The notes beneath the pieces were generated by a model. The model did no database searches. It saw nothing but the letters and a program-made list of their open reading frames with translations, and had not been told where the DNA came from. Position numbers and translations under genes: made by a program. From the NCBI GenBank assembly GCA_038212215.1, contig JBBQUT010000022.1, forward strand, positions 1 through 64,000: 64,000 nt of DNA, in the 5' to 3' direction. Position 1 is the stretch's first letter; each line of letters begins with the position of its first letter. This stretch comes from JALZAI01 sp038212215. GTDB lineage: Bacteria; Actinomycetota; Actinomycetes; Mycobacteriales; Jatrophihabitantaceae. Below are positions 18,151 to 26,390 of the stretch, piece by piece.

Positions 18151-20004
18151 ATGACAACTCTGTTCGCGACGCCGTCCACCACCCGTGAGGTCCGTCCCGA
18201 CGGGACGATCTTGCTGTCCTCGGACACCGAACTGGGCGAGTTCCCTCCCGGTCTCGTCGATTGGCTGCGCCACTGGGCCGCCGTCGATCCGGACCATCCC
18301 TTCATCGCGCAGCGGGGCAGCGACGGGTCATGGACCACGCGAACCTACGGGCAGGTGCTCGCTGCGGCCAACGCGATCGGCCAAGGTCTGCTCGATCGCG
18401 GTTTGTCGGCGTCGTGCCCGCTGATGGCGCTGTCGGGCAACTCGATAAGTCATCTGCTGATGAACATGGGCGCCCTCAGCGCGGGCGTCCCGATCGTGCC
18501 GGTCAGCGTCGCCTATTCGTTGCAGAGCAAGGACCACGCCCGGATCAGAGCGATCGACGCGTTGGTCGAGCCGGGAGCGGTTTATGTCGATGACGCCCAC
18601 GCGTTCGGCCCGGCCTTGGCCGCGCTGGCCAACGCGCCGATCACTATCGCTGCTGAGGGAGGACCTGACGAGCATTCGCTGGCGGCGCTGCTCGAGACCG
18701 CGCCAAGCCTGGATCTCGAGGAAGCGCTGGCTCGTGTCGACGGCGACACCGTCGCCAAGATCCTGTTCACCTCCGGCTCCACCGGCAGCCCGAAGGGCGT
18801 TATCACCACCCATCGGATGCTATGCGCGAACCAGCAGATGATTCGCCAGGCGTGGCCTTTCCTCGCCGAGGAACGACCGGTGCTCGTCGACTGGTTGCCG
18901 TGGAGTCACACCTTCGGCGGGAACCACAACATCAACATGGTGCTGGCCAACGGCGGCACCCTCTACATCGACGAAGGACGTCCGGCGCCGGGCCTGATCG
19001 GCACGACGCTTTCGAACTATCGCGAGGTCCAGCCGACGATGTCGTTCAACGTCCCGGCCGGCTACGCGCAGCTCGTGCCGGCGCTGGAACGCGATCGCGA
19101 ACTCGCCGCGCAGGTCTTTGCCCGCTTGAAGATCGTCTTCAACGCTGCGGCCGCGCTCCCGCCGACCCTGCGCAGCCGACTCGAATCGCTGGCGCGCGAA
19201 GTCACTGGGCGCGACATCCCCGTCACCGGCGCGTGGGGTACCACCGAGACTGCACCAGCGGCAACGAGCGCCCACTACGACTACGCGGACGCACGCTGCA
19301 TCGGCACCCCGTTACCCGGTGCCGAGCTGAAACTCCTCCCTACAGGAGAGGACACCTACGAGATTCGGGTACGCGGTCCGCTCGTCACCCCCGGTTACTT
19401 CCGCCGCCCGGATCTGTCCGAATCCGCCTTCGACGACGAGGGTTTCTATTGCCCGGGCGATGCGGTGAGCTTCGCCGATCAGGACGACCCCAACGCCGGA
19501 CTGTTGTTCCGCGGCAGGCTCGCGGAGGACTTCAAGTTGTCGACCGGAACCTTCGTGCGCGTCGGCGCAGTCCGCACCGCGCTGCTGTCGGCCGCCCCGG
19601 TGCTTGCCGACGCCGTGATCACCGGAGAGGACCGTGACCAGGTCGGTGCCCTCGCCTGGCTCAACGCCGCCGAGGTCACCTCGGTTCTGGGTACGCCGCC
19701 GGGTACGCCGCTGGGCTCGCCGCTGGAAACCGACGGCGACGTCGTGCACGACAACGACCTGGCCGACCATCTCGCGCGCATCCTTGCCGCCCTCAACGCG
19801 GACGCAGGCTCAGCGGCACGCATCCAGCGACTCATCCTGATGGCACGACCAGCCGGCCTCGATGACGGCGAGATCACTGACAAGGGCTACATCAACCAAC
19901 GCCGGGTCCTGGCCAATCGGAGCGACCTCGTCGACGTCCTCTATGCCGAAGTGCCGGCGCCGTTCGTCATCACACCGACTAGATCCCGCGTAGGAGGGAC
20001 ATGA
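18151..20004 (+). CDS. Feruloyl-CoA-synthase-like acyl-CoA ligase (beta-keto acid activation)
   Basis: 617 residues of the AMP-forming ligase superfamily. The P-loop-like motif is ILFTSGSTGSPKGVITTH and A5 is GAWGTTETAP. The C-terminal part has GRLAEDFKLSTGTFVRVG and TDKGYINQRRVL with the conserved A10 lysine. The GRxAEDFKLxxGT and TDKGYINQR signatures are those of feruloyl-CoA synthase (Fcs) rather than of acetyl- or fatty-acyl-CoA ligases. In the acetophenone pathway the carboxylase product benzoylacetate is activated by a dedicated CoA ligase, and this gene sits in that position. Start at 18151; the stop overlaps the thiolase start by ATGA. The acid substrate is inferred. Confidence 0.85.
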   Translation: MTTLFATPSTTREVRPDGTILLSSDTELGEFPPGLVDWLRHWAAVDPDHPFIAQRGSDGSWTTRTYGQVLAAANAIGQGLLDRGLSASCPLMALSGNSISHLLMNMGALSAGVPIVPVSVAYSLQSKDHARIRAIDALVEPGAVYVDDAHAFGPALAALANAPITIAAEGGPDEHSLAALLETAPSLDLEEALARVDGDTVAKILFTSGSTGSPKGVITTHRMLCANQQMIRQAWPFLAEERPVLVDWLPWSHTFGGNHNINMVLANGGTLYIDEGRPAPGLIGTTLSNYREVQPTMSFNVPAGYAQLVPALERDRELAAQVFARLKIVFNAAAALPPTLRSRLESLAREVTGRDIPVTGAWGTTETAPAATSAHYDYADARCIGTPLPGAELKLLPTGEDTYEIRVRGPLVTPGYFRRPDLSESAFDDEGFYCPGDAVSFADQDDPNAGLLFRGRLAEDFKLSTGTFVRVGAVRTALLSAAPVLADAVITGEDRDQVGALAWLNAAEVTSVLGTPPGTPLGSPLETDGDVVHDNDLADHLARILAALNADAGSAARIQRLILMARPAGLDDGEITDKGYINQRRVLANRSDLVDVLYAEVPAPFVITPTRSRVGGT

Positions 20005-21191
20005 AATTCGACGATGTCGCGATACCGGTGGGACTGTCGTGGAGTTCTCCGTTCGTCAAGTGGCAAGGCTCGCTCGCCGAGGTTTCGAGCATCGACCTCG
20101 CCGCCGACGTCACCACCCGGGCTCTCGCCCAGCGCAACCTCGATCCGGCCACGATCAAGGAGATCGTCCTCGGCTGGACGGTGCCGCAGCAGGACATCTT
20201 CTACGGCGCGCCACTGCTCGCCGCCCGCATCGGAGCCCCCGGAATCACCGGCCCGATGATCAGCCAAGCCTGCGCCACCTCGGTCGCGTGCCTGGATCAT
20301 GCTGCCGGTCGAGTCAGCGGCGGCGGCGGACGCACCCTCGTCGTCACGACCGACCGAACGAGCAACGGCCCGCAGCTGCTGTACCCGCAACCGAGCGCCC
20401 CGGGGGGCGCCCCGATGTCCACGCATTGGGTGCTCGACAGCTTCGCCGCCGACCCGTGGGCGACAACGTCCATGCTCCAAGCCGGTGACACCGTCGCCGC
20501 CGAGACGGGCGTCACCCGCGCAGAACTCGACGACCTCGCGGCGCTGCGCTCGGACCAGTACCAGAAATCGCTCGCGGACGACCGCGCGTTCCAACGCCGG
20601 TACATGGTAGAAATCGAGGTCCCGCGGCGGCGCCGAGCCCCGATCGTTGTCGACGCCGATGAGGGTATCCGCCCGATCGTCCTCGACGAGATCACTGCCA
20701 TGATGCCCGCAAGCCGCGACGGGCTGCACACGTTCGCCACGCAGACCCATCCGGCAGACGGGACGGCCGGCGCCATCGTCACCACGGTCGACGAGGCCCG
20801 CGAGCTCAGCCGCGGAGCGGGCATCGTCCGCATCCTGTCGACCGGATTCGCCCGCGTCGCCAAGACCCATATGCCGCAAGCTCCGGTGCCCGCCGCGCGT
20901 GCCGCGCTGGCGGACGCCGGCCTCAGCTTCGATCAGGTCGAAGCGATCACCACTCACAACCCTTTCGCCGTGAACGACGTGTACTTCTCGCGGGAGACCC
21001 GGTACCCACTTGACCGGATGAACGCATTCGGCTGCAGCTTGATCTTCGGCCATCCGCAAGGACCTACCGGCCTCCGCTCGATCGCCGAACTCATCGAAGA
21101 GCTGCGGATGCGGGGCGGCGGCATCGGGCTGTTCACCGGATGCGCGGCGGGCGACACCGGCGCCGCGATAGTTGTTCGCGTAGAGGACTGA
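20001..21191 (+). CDS. Thiolase family protein (acetyl-CoA acetyltransferase type)
   Basis: 396 residues. The nucleophilic Cys lies in MISQACATSVACLDHAAG (near residue 90). The His-containing segment is ITTHNPFAVNDVYF and the second half carries NAFGCSLIFGHPQGPTGLRSIAE. The C-terminal Cys is in FTGCAAGDTGAAIVV where many thiolases have CGGGGQG, so this is a divergent branch. The expected job is thiolytic cleavage of the beta-ketoacyl-CoA made by the upstream ligase, giving acetyl-CoA plus a shortened (for example benzoyl-type) CoA ester. The start overlaps the ligase stop (ATGA 20001-20004), so the proteins are made in step. It could instead act in the biosynthetic direction. Confidence 0.85.
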   Translation: MKFDDVAIPVGLSWSSPFVKWQGSLAEVSSIDLAADVTTRALAQRNLDPATIKEIVLGWTVPQQDIFYGAPLLAARIGAPGITGPMISQACATSVACLDHAAGRVSGGGGRTLVVTTDRTSNGPQLLYPQPSAPGGAPMSTHWVLDSFAADPWATTSMLQAGDTVAAETGVTRAELDDLAALRSDQYQKSLADDRAFQRRYMVEIEVPRRRRAPIVVDADEGIRPIVLDEITAMMPASRDGLHTFATQTHPADGTAGAIVTTVDEARELSRGAGIVRILSTGFARVAKTHMPQAPVPAARAALADAGLSFDQVEAITTHNPFAVNDVYFSRETRYPLDRMNAFGCSLIFGHPQGPTGLRSIAELIEELRMRGGGIGLFTGCAAGDTGAAIVVRVED

Positions 21192-21251
21192 TCAGCCGGA
21201 CGCATCGGCCGCAACCTGAGTTACCTGACCAGTATCGATCGGAGACGCCAA

Positions 21252-21710
21252 GTGAGCAGCACCACGACCACGATTGCCGGACTGAGCGCCCTGCAGGGCC
21301 AGGAACTCGGCACGAGCGACTGGATCGATGTCACGCAGGAACGCGTGAACACTTTCGCCGACGCGACCGACGACCACCAATGGATCCACGTCGACGTCGA
21401 GCGGGCAACGAAGGAGAGCCCGTTCGGCGGCCCGATCGCACACGGCTACCTGACCCTTGCCCTGCTGATCCCACTCTGGTCGCAAGTTCTGACAGTGAGC
21501 GACGCGACGCTGGCGGTCAACTACGGCCTGAACAGGGTGCGGTTGCCAGCGCCGGTACCCGTTGGCTCGCGCATCCGACTGGTCGCGAAGCTTGTCGACG
21601 TCGAGGAGATCAACGGCGGAGTGCAAGTCACCGTCGCGGCGACGATCGAACGCGACGGCGGCGAGAAGCCAGTCTGCGTCGCTGAGCCGGTCTTCCGCTT
21701 CTACTCCTGA
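21252..21710 (+). CDS. MaoC-like (R)-specific enoyl-CoA hydratase
   Basis: 152 residues, GTG start at 21252 preceded by GGAGA at 21241. Hot-dog fold with the MaoC/hydratase-2 motif: DATDDHQWIHVD supplies the catalytic Asp and His, GGPIAHGYLTLAL the following helix, and NYGLNRVRLPAPVPVGSRIR the overhang strand. These are the hallmarks of single-domain enoyl-CoA hydratases such as NodN/MaoC. It is the last codirectional gene of the operon, 60 bases after the thiolase. In a ketone-degrading pathway it could process side-chain intermediates; alternatively it serves a general acyl-CoA function. Confidence 0.85.
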   Translation: MSSTTTTIAGLSALQGQELGTSDWIDVTQERVNTFADATDDHQWIHVDVERATKESPFGGPIAHGYLTLALLIPLWSQVLTVSDATLAVNYGLNRVRLPAPVPVGSRIRLVAKLVDVEEINGGVQVTVAATIERDGGEKPVCVAEPVFRFYS

Positions 21711-21761
21711 CGGGCGCGCACCGATCCGCCCTCACCAGGGTCCCTGCATTTTCAATATGGC

Positions 21762-21767
21762 TATGAT
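21762..21767 (+). promoter_or_regulatory. Consensus-like -10 box (TATGAT) of a leaderless MOSC-gene transcript
   Basis: TATGAT ends six bases before the ATG at 21774. A weak -35-like CTGCAT lies about 17 bases upstream. There is no ribosome binding site between box and start, so the mRNA probably begins at or next to the start codon. Confidence 0.55.
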
Positions 21768-21773
21768 CATCGA

Positions 21774-22637
21774 ATGCACACGACGGCGAAGATTGGATCA
21801 GCGCCGGACGGCGTCGTCCTCACCGGCATCAACCGATACCCGGTGAAGTCGTGCCGCGGGGAAAGCCTGCAGACGTCGGCGGTCGAACCATGGGGACTGG
21901 TCGGCGACCGGCGATGGATGGTGATCGACGACACCGGACAGACGGTGACTGCGCGTGAGCACACGCGATTGCTGCTCGTCCGCCCGTTGATCGTCGACGG
22001 CGGCCTTCTGCTCAGTGGGTCGGGCGCGGACGACCTGTTCGTCCGAAGGCCCGACAACGCGCAGGTGGACGTTCGGGTGTTCAGCGGACCGTTTCAGGCC
22101 GCACTAGCTGACGACGCCGCCCACGCCTGGTTCCGAAAGTTCACCGACACTGCGGTGCGGCTGATCCATCAGGACGACCCCCGGCGCCGCCCTACGGACC
22201 CGGAGTTCACGAAACCCGACGATCGGGTGTCGCTCGCCGATAGTTATCCGATCATGATGGCGAGCGAGGAGTCGCTCGACGCTCTCGTCGACTTGATCGA
22301 TGACGGCGCGGGACGGATGACGATGACCAGGTTCCGCCCCAATCTCGTCGTGCGCGGCGCGCCCGCTTGGGCCGAGGACACCTGGCGCCGTCTGCGCATC
22401 GGCACATCAACTTTCCGCGTCGTCAAGGGGTGTGACCGATGCGTGTTCACCACCATCGACCCGGACACGCTGGACAGGGGGAAGGAACCGATTGTGACAC
22501 TCGCTCGGCACCGGAAGTGGGATGGTCGCACCTGGTTTGGGGTGCAACTCGTGCCGGATACGGCGGGCGGGGAGATTTCGGTTGGCGACGAAATCGAATT
22601 GCTCGCATGGGAACCGTCCGACGGTCCGCTCCGCTGA
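21774..22637 (+). CDS. MOSC domain protein (mARC-like)
   Basis: 287 residues. The N-terminal MOSC_N beta-barrel starts LTGINRYPVKSCRGESLQ and includes WGLVGDRRWMVID. The C-terminal MOSC domain contains RFRPNLVVRG, the Cys-bearing KGCDRCVFTTIDPDT and TWFGVQLVPDTAGGEISVGDEIELL. In mARC-type and YcbX-type proteins the MOSC cysteine binds the molybdenum cofactor and the enzyme reduces N-hydroxylated compounds. No ferredoxin domain is fused and no molybdenum cofactor genes are nearby. The assignment to the superfamily is firm; the substrate is unknown. Confidence 0.85.
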   Translation: MHTTAKIGSAPDGVVLTGINRYPVKSCRGESLQTSAVEPWGLVGDRRWMVIDDTGQTVTAREHTRLLLVRPLIVDGGLLLSGSGADDLFVRRPDNAQVDVRVFSGPFQAALADDAAHAWFRKFTDTAVRLIHQDDPRRRPTDPEFTKPDDRVSLADSYPIMMASEESLDALVDLIDDGAGRMTMTRFRPNLVVRGAPAWAEDTWRRLRIGTSTFRVVKGCDRCVFTTIDPDTLDRGKEPIVTLARHRKWDGRTWFGVQLVPDTAGGEISVGDEIELLAWEPSDGPLR

Positions 22638-22717
22638 CTCTTGGCGGTCCCACGCTCGCTGCGCTTGGTGTAGTGCGGTCCACATAGTTCACTCGATCAG
22701 GCTTTATCGAATACGGA

Positions 22718-22723
22718 TACCAT
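22718..22723 (+). promoter_or_regulatory. Putative -10 box (TACCAT) of a leaderless TetR transcript
   Basis: TACCAT is followed by six bases and then the ATG at 22730, the same spacing as at the MOSC gene about 950 bases upstream. The sequence ATGATCGAATGCGATCC around the start contains an overlapping GATCGAATGCGATC inverted repeat where the regulator might bind its own promoter. Confidence 0.4.
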
Positions 22724-22729
22724 GATCGA

Positions 22730-23374
22730 ATGCGATCCCATGTCAAACGCCTCCGTCGCTACGACAACAGTCGGCGGCGCGGGCAGGCACGAGAGAGCCA
22801 AGCACGCATGTTGCGGGCGGCACGGGAGTTGTTCGTCGATGCGGGCTACCCAGCCGCGACGCTGGCGGCGATCGCCGAGCGGGCCGATGTTGCCCTGCCG
22901 ACGCTGTACGCTGCCTTCGGCGCGAAGCACGCGCTTCTCGCTGCGCTGTTCGAGGACGGCGGCCCTGAGGCGTTTCCGAGGATCGACGCGGAGGCAGTCC
23001 GGGAACTGGGCGCCGTCTCCGATCCCGCCGCGCGACTTCGCGGGTACGCACGGCTGATCCGCCAATCGCTCGCTCGCTCGACGGATCTGCTCATCGCGTT
23101 GCGCGTAGCGGCTGCCGGGGAGGCAGCGGCCGCGCATCTAGAACGCGGACTGCAGGGCGAGCGGCACGACGCTGCCCGAGTAATCGCGAGCGGGCTGAAC
23201 GCGGACGGCGCGCTGCGGACGGGCATGAGCGTGCGCACGGCCGCGGACACCCTCTGGGCGATCACCGATGTGCAGACCTACGCCCTGCTCGTGACCGCCC
23301 GCGGCTGGGCACCTGCCCGGTTCGAGAAGTGGCTGGGCGAACTTCTGGTCAACGCGGTGCTCGAGGCGCCGTAG
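22730..23374 (+). CDS. TetR family transcriptional regulator
   Basis: 214 residues. The N-terminal helix-turn-helix is MLRAARELFVDAGYPAATLAAIAERADVALPTLYAAFGAKHALLAALF, a complete TetR_N domain. The C-terminal ligand/dimer domain is all-helical (LARSTDLLIALRVAAAGEAAAAHLE, ADTLWAITDVQTYALLV). The ATG at 22730 was chosen since it directly follows the TACCAT box. No neighbouring target gene is obvious; the convergent VOC gene lies about 200 bases beyond the stop. Confidence 0.9.
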   Translation: MRSHVKRLRRYDNSRRRGQARESQARMLRAARELFVDAGYPAATLAAIAERADVALPTLYAAFGAKHALLAALFEDGGPEAFPRIDAEAVRELGAVSDPAARLRGYARLIRQSLARSTDLLIALRVAAAGEAAAAHLERGLQGERHDAARVIASGLNADGALRTGMSVRTAADTLWAITDVQTYALLVTARGWAPARFEKWLGELLVNAVLEAP

Positions 23375-23582
23375 CGGCGACGCGACGTGCTATAGGGGTC
23401 GGGTGAGTGGCATTGCTCCTAGAGGTACAGCCGCTGAGCGGCCTTGTTCGCTTCGTAGGTCTCGCGGGCCTGCCGGGTCGTAGAGCTCCGTCCGATCGCG
23501 TCACCGTCCCGGAGGGCGCGCTCGGACGGGCCACCTACTGACCGTTCGCCTCCGCGGGCGGGCTTTAAGATTGCTGAGCGGA

Positions 23583-23984
23583 TCAGGTTCCGGGCGGGGC
23601 GAAGAACTCGAGCGCGATGCCGTCGGGGTCGCGGAACGAGACGCCCGAGCCGTAGTGCTGGTCGTCGATCCCGCTGTGCGCGACGCCGAGCTCGTCCAGC
23701 CTGGCCACCCACTGCTCAAGTTCGGCGCGCGTCGCGCAGGTAAAGGCGAGATGGTCGAGGCCGACGCTGGTCGCGTCGAAAGATGCCCCACCGCCGGCCT
23801 GGTGGGTGTGAATGCCGAAGAGCTGTCCAGCGGGCAACGCCCAGACAGTGTGGTGGTAGGCGCCCTTTGCTTCGTCTTCGTCGAGGACAGGATCAGAACC
23901 GATCAGAGCTGTGTACCACTGCGTGCTGCGGGCGAGGTCACTGACAGTGACGGCGGCGTGCGAGATAGCGGGGAAGTCAGGCAT
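23583..23984 (-). CDS. VOC family (glyoxalase/bleomycin-resistance fold) protein
   Basis: 133 residues. It opens ISHAAVTVSDLARSTQWYTALIG, the first beta-alpha-beta module with its metal-site His, and ends GVSFRDPDGIALEFFAPPGT, where the Glu of the second module completes the site. GLDHLAFTC supplies the central His. MPDFPAIS at 23984 was chosen because GGAAGG sits upstream; a longer frame to 24152 lacks similarity. Single-domain VOC proteins act as isomerases, dioxygenases or fosfomycin/bleomycin-type resistance proteins. Nothing nearby fixes which. Confidence 0.85.
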   Translation of the reverse strand: MPDFPAISHAAVTVSDLARSTQWYTALIGSDPVLDEDEAKGAYHHTVWALPAGQLFGIHTHQAGGGASFDATSVGLDHLAFTCATRAELEQWVARLDELGVAHSGIDDQHYGSGVSFRDPDGIALEFFAPPGT

Positions 23985-24156
23985 GACGAACCTTCCGGGT
24001 CGACGACGTTGTCCACCCTCATTCTTGCCGATACACCCTGTCCGCCGCACCATGCGATCAGCCTGGTGACGCGTCCGGTCGCGCATCGAAGCTGGCCGCA
24101 CCGAGTTGCGCCTAAGCATTGAGGTGAGGTTCGGCCGCGGTGGGTAGACCACGAAC

Positions 24157-24576
24157 GTGACCAGCGTCGATAGCTTCCCATTCCTCTTCGAGCGTCGCTA
24201 CGCGATTGCGGGCAGGCTCTTTGGCATCACGCCGAATCGCACGGCGATCGTGGTCGCCGACGGTCGGCTGCGGGCTCGTTTTGGACCCTGGCGTATCGAC
24301 ACAGCCCTCACCAACCTGACCACGGTGTCGCTCACCGGGCCGTACGCGGTCCTCAAGACGGCCGGACCGGCACGTCTGGGTCTGACCGATCGCGGTCTGA
24401 CGTTCGCGACGAACTCGCGGGCCGGTGTGTGCATGGAGTTCGCCGTACCGATCGTCGGCATTGACCCGTTCGGAAAGATCCGGCACCCGAACCTGACGCT
24501 CACCCCGCGCGACTGCGCTGGCCTGGCCGCCGCGCTGGGCGTCTCAACGCTGCCTGACGATGCCGGCGCAAATTAG
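24157..24576 (+). CDS. Conserved hypothetical protein
   Basis: 139 residues, GTG start at 24157 with a near-TANNNT box (TAGACC) six bases upstream. The sequence is beta-rich: VVADGRLRARFGPWRIDTALTN is followed by repeated strands (TTVSLTGPYAVLKTAG, RLGLTDRGLTFATN, GVCMEFAVPIVGIDP). It resembles small actinobacterial proteins of unknown function with a PH-like or beta-barrel appearance. No signal peptide or membrane segment is present, so it should be cytoplasmic. It is convergent to nothing and stands alone between the VOC and lipase genes. Confidence 0.6.
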   Translation: MTSVDSFPFLFERRYAIAGRLFGITPNRTAIVVADGRLRARFGPWRIDTALTNLTTVSLTGPYAVLKTAGPARLGLTDRGLTFATNSRAGVCMEFAVPIVGIDPFGKIRHPNLTLTPRDCAGLAAALGVSTLPDDAGAN

Positions 24577-24741
24577 GACGGGCCGCAACACCGCAATCGC
24601 GAACTCGGCGATCCGCTGCTTGGACGAACGTCGACGAACTCGCGCGCCACTGTGCGATCTCCGCACGGACCGGGACGAGCCAGGTTATCAGGGGCGCGGG
24701 CGAATACGACCTCGAGTTGCTGGAGGGCGCACAGCGGACCC

Positions 24742-25572
24742 ATGCACCATGGACGGGTGCTGTCCTCGCTCGCCCCAGCCCGCCGCCGGTTCGTGCTGGC
24801 ACTGCTCGCGCTCGCCGCCGTGATCGTCCTCGCTGCGGTCGTCGCCGTCGCTGTCGCGTTCGTGGCGCGCGGCCCGGGCGGCCGGACGGACGCGCTACCC
24901 GTCGGGCAGTCCGATCCCGGCCCGGTGCTGCTCGTGCCGGGATACGGCGGATCCACGAGCAGTCTCGACGCGCTCGCCGGGGTGCTGCGCGCTCGCGGCA
25001 AGACCGTGCAGGTCTTGCATCTTCCCGGTGACGGCACCGGCGATCTGGGCACGCAGGCGAAGGCGCTGGCCTCGGCCGCCAACGAGCTGCAGCGCGGGCA
25101 GCAGGCCAGCTCGATCGACGTCGTCGGCTACTCCGCCGGCGGCGTGGTCGCCAGGCTCTGGGTGCGCGATGACGACGGGGCGGCGATCGCGCGCCGCGTG
25201 ATCACGCTTGGCTCGCCGCATCACGGCACAGATCTCGCCGGCGCGGCGGGCTCGTTCCTCCCGAACGCCTGCCCAACTGCCTGCCAGGAGCTCGTCCCCG
25301 GCAGCGATCTGCTCAGCGCGCTCAATGCCCAGGACGAGACACCGGATGGGCCGACGTTCGTGTCGATCTGGACGACGCATGACAACGTGGTGCTGCCGCC
25401 CTCGTCCGCCCGACTGAGCGGCGCGCTCAACGTGACGGTGCAGGCCGTCTGCCCGGCCGACCAGGTGCAGCACGGCGGGCTGCCCGGTGACCCAGCAGTG
25501 CAGGCGATGGTCGTGAAGGAACTCGCAGCCGGCCCGGCGGTGGCCCTCGGTCGCGCCGACTGCCCCCGCTAG
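24742..25572 (+). CDS. Secreted or membrane-anchored lipase-like alpha/beta hydrolase
   Basis: 276 residues. A long hydrophobic N-terminal segment (FVLALLALAAVIVLAAVVA) anchors or exports it. The hydrolase core begins PVLLVPGYGGS with the oxyanion loop; the nucleophile Ser131 lies in VVGYSAGGVVARLW; ITLGSPHHGTDLAG is typical of EstA/LipA-type lipases. Asp214 (TTHDNVV) and His244 (QVQHGGL) complete the triad. Three cysteines near residues 177-181 and C-terminal ones suggest disulfides outside the cytoplasm. The stop codon TAG shares the CTAG tetranucleotide with the stop of the convergent permease gene (25569-25572). Confidence 0.85.
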   Translation: MHHGRVLSSLAPARRRFVLALLALAAVIVLAAVVAVAVAFVARGPGGRTDALPVGQSDPGPVLLVPGYGGSTSSLDALAGVLRARGKTVQVLHLPGDGTGDLGTQAKALASAANELQRGQQASSIDVVGYSAGGVVARLWVRDDDGAAIARRVITLGSPHHGTDLAGAAGSFLPNACPTACQELVPGSDLLSALNAQDETPDGPTFVSIWTTHDNVVLPPSSARLSGALNVTVQAVCPADQVQHGGLPGDPAVQAMVVKELAAGPAVALGRADCPR

Positions 25573-26390
25573 CTCGTGATGTCGCGCGTGCTGAAGTTCG
25601 CCCACGCCGCACCAAGCAGCACCACGACATAGACCAGCTGCAGCAACAGGCCGCGTTCGACGTTGCGCCAAAGGATCGGGTCGCGAAAGATGTCGACGAA
25701 TGCCAGCCAATACCGCGTTGGCAGGTACGGCGTGATCGAGCGCGCCGCGTCGAGGGTCAGCAGCAGCGACGACCCGACCAGGAAGGCCAACGCGCCGAGC
25801 GCGGCGGTCAACGGCGAATCGGTGAGCGTCGACAGCAGCAGCGCCATGGCCGCAACGGCGAGCATGGACACGGCGACGTAGCCGATCGTGAACACGGTGC
25901 GCAGCGCGATCTGTCCGGGGGTCAACGTCGATCCCGAGACGCTCGCCACGGACGTGCCGGCGGGCAAGGGCTGCCCACCGAGCAGCAGCTTGCCGACGAC
26001 GAACCCGGTTGCGGCTACGAGCGCCACGGCAGTCACCACGAAGGCGAGTACCGCGACCAGTTTGGCCACCAGCAGCCGGGTGCGACCGACCGGGCGCACC
26101 AGCAGGTAACGCAGCGTGCCAGCCTGTGCCTCGCCGGCGACCGAGTCGCCCGCGACCACCGCGACGGCAATGGGCAGGAAGAGCGGCAGCACGATCGCCA
26201 GCGCCGCGACCGCGAACAGCTCGCCGTTGGCCAACACCGCCGAAAGGAAGGCCGGGCCCTGACCGGGGCGGGGGCCCGCGTGCGTGACGGCCAGCAGCAC
26301 GGCGACGATCGTGGGCAAAAGGTCCAGCAGCAACAGTGTCAGCCAGGTACGCGGGCGCCGCGCGAGCTTGCGCAGCTCGACCTCGATCAT
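25569..26390 (-). CDS. ABC-2 type transporter permease
   Basis: 273 residues beginning MIEVELRKLARRPRTWLTLLLLDLLP, a basic cytoplasmic lead plus first membrane segment. About six membrane segments follow, including AALAIVLPLFLPIAVAVVAG and the conserved GDSVAGEAQAGTLRYLLVRPVGR loop of this family. ATG at 26390 overlaps the stop of the ATPase gene (ATATGATC), so the two are coupled. Its stop overlaps that of the lipase-like gene on the other strand. Together with the ATPase and the extracytoplasmic protein upstream it forms a three-gene export unit of unknown substrate. Confidence 0.87.
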   Translation of the reverse strand: MIEVELRKLARRPRTWLTLLLLDLLPTIVAVLLAVTHAGPRPGQGPAFLSAVLANGELFAVAALAIVLPLFLPIAVAVVAGDSVAGEAQAGTLRYLLVRPVGRTRLLVAKLVAVLAFVVTAVALVAATGFVVGKLLLGGQPLPAGTSVASVSGSTLTPGQIALRTVFTIGYVAVSMLAVAAMALLLSTLTDSPLTAALGALAFLVGSSLLLTLDAARSITPYLPTRYWLAFVDIFRDPILWRNVERGLLLQLVYVVVLLGAAWANFSTRDITS

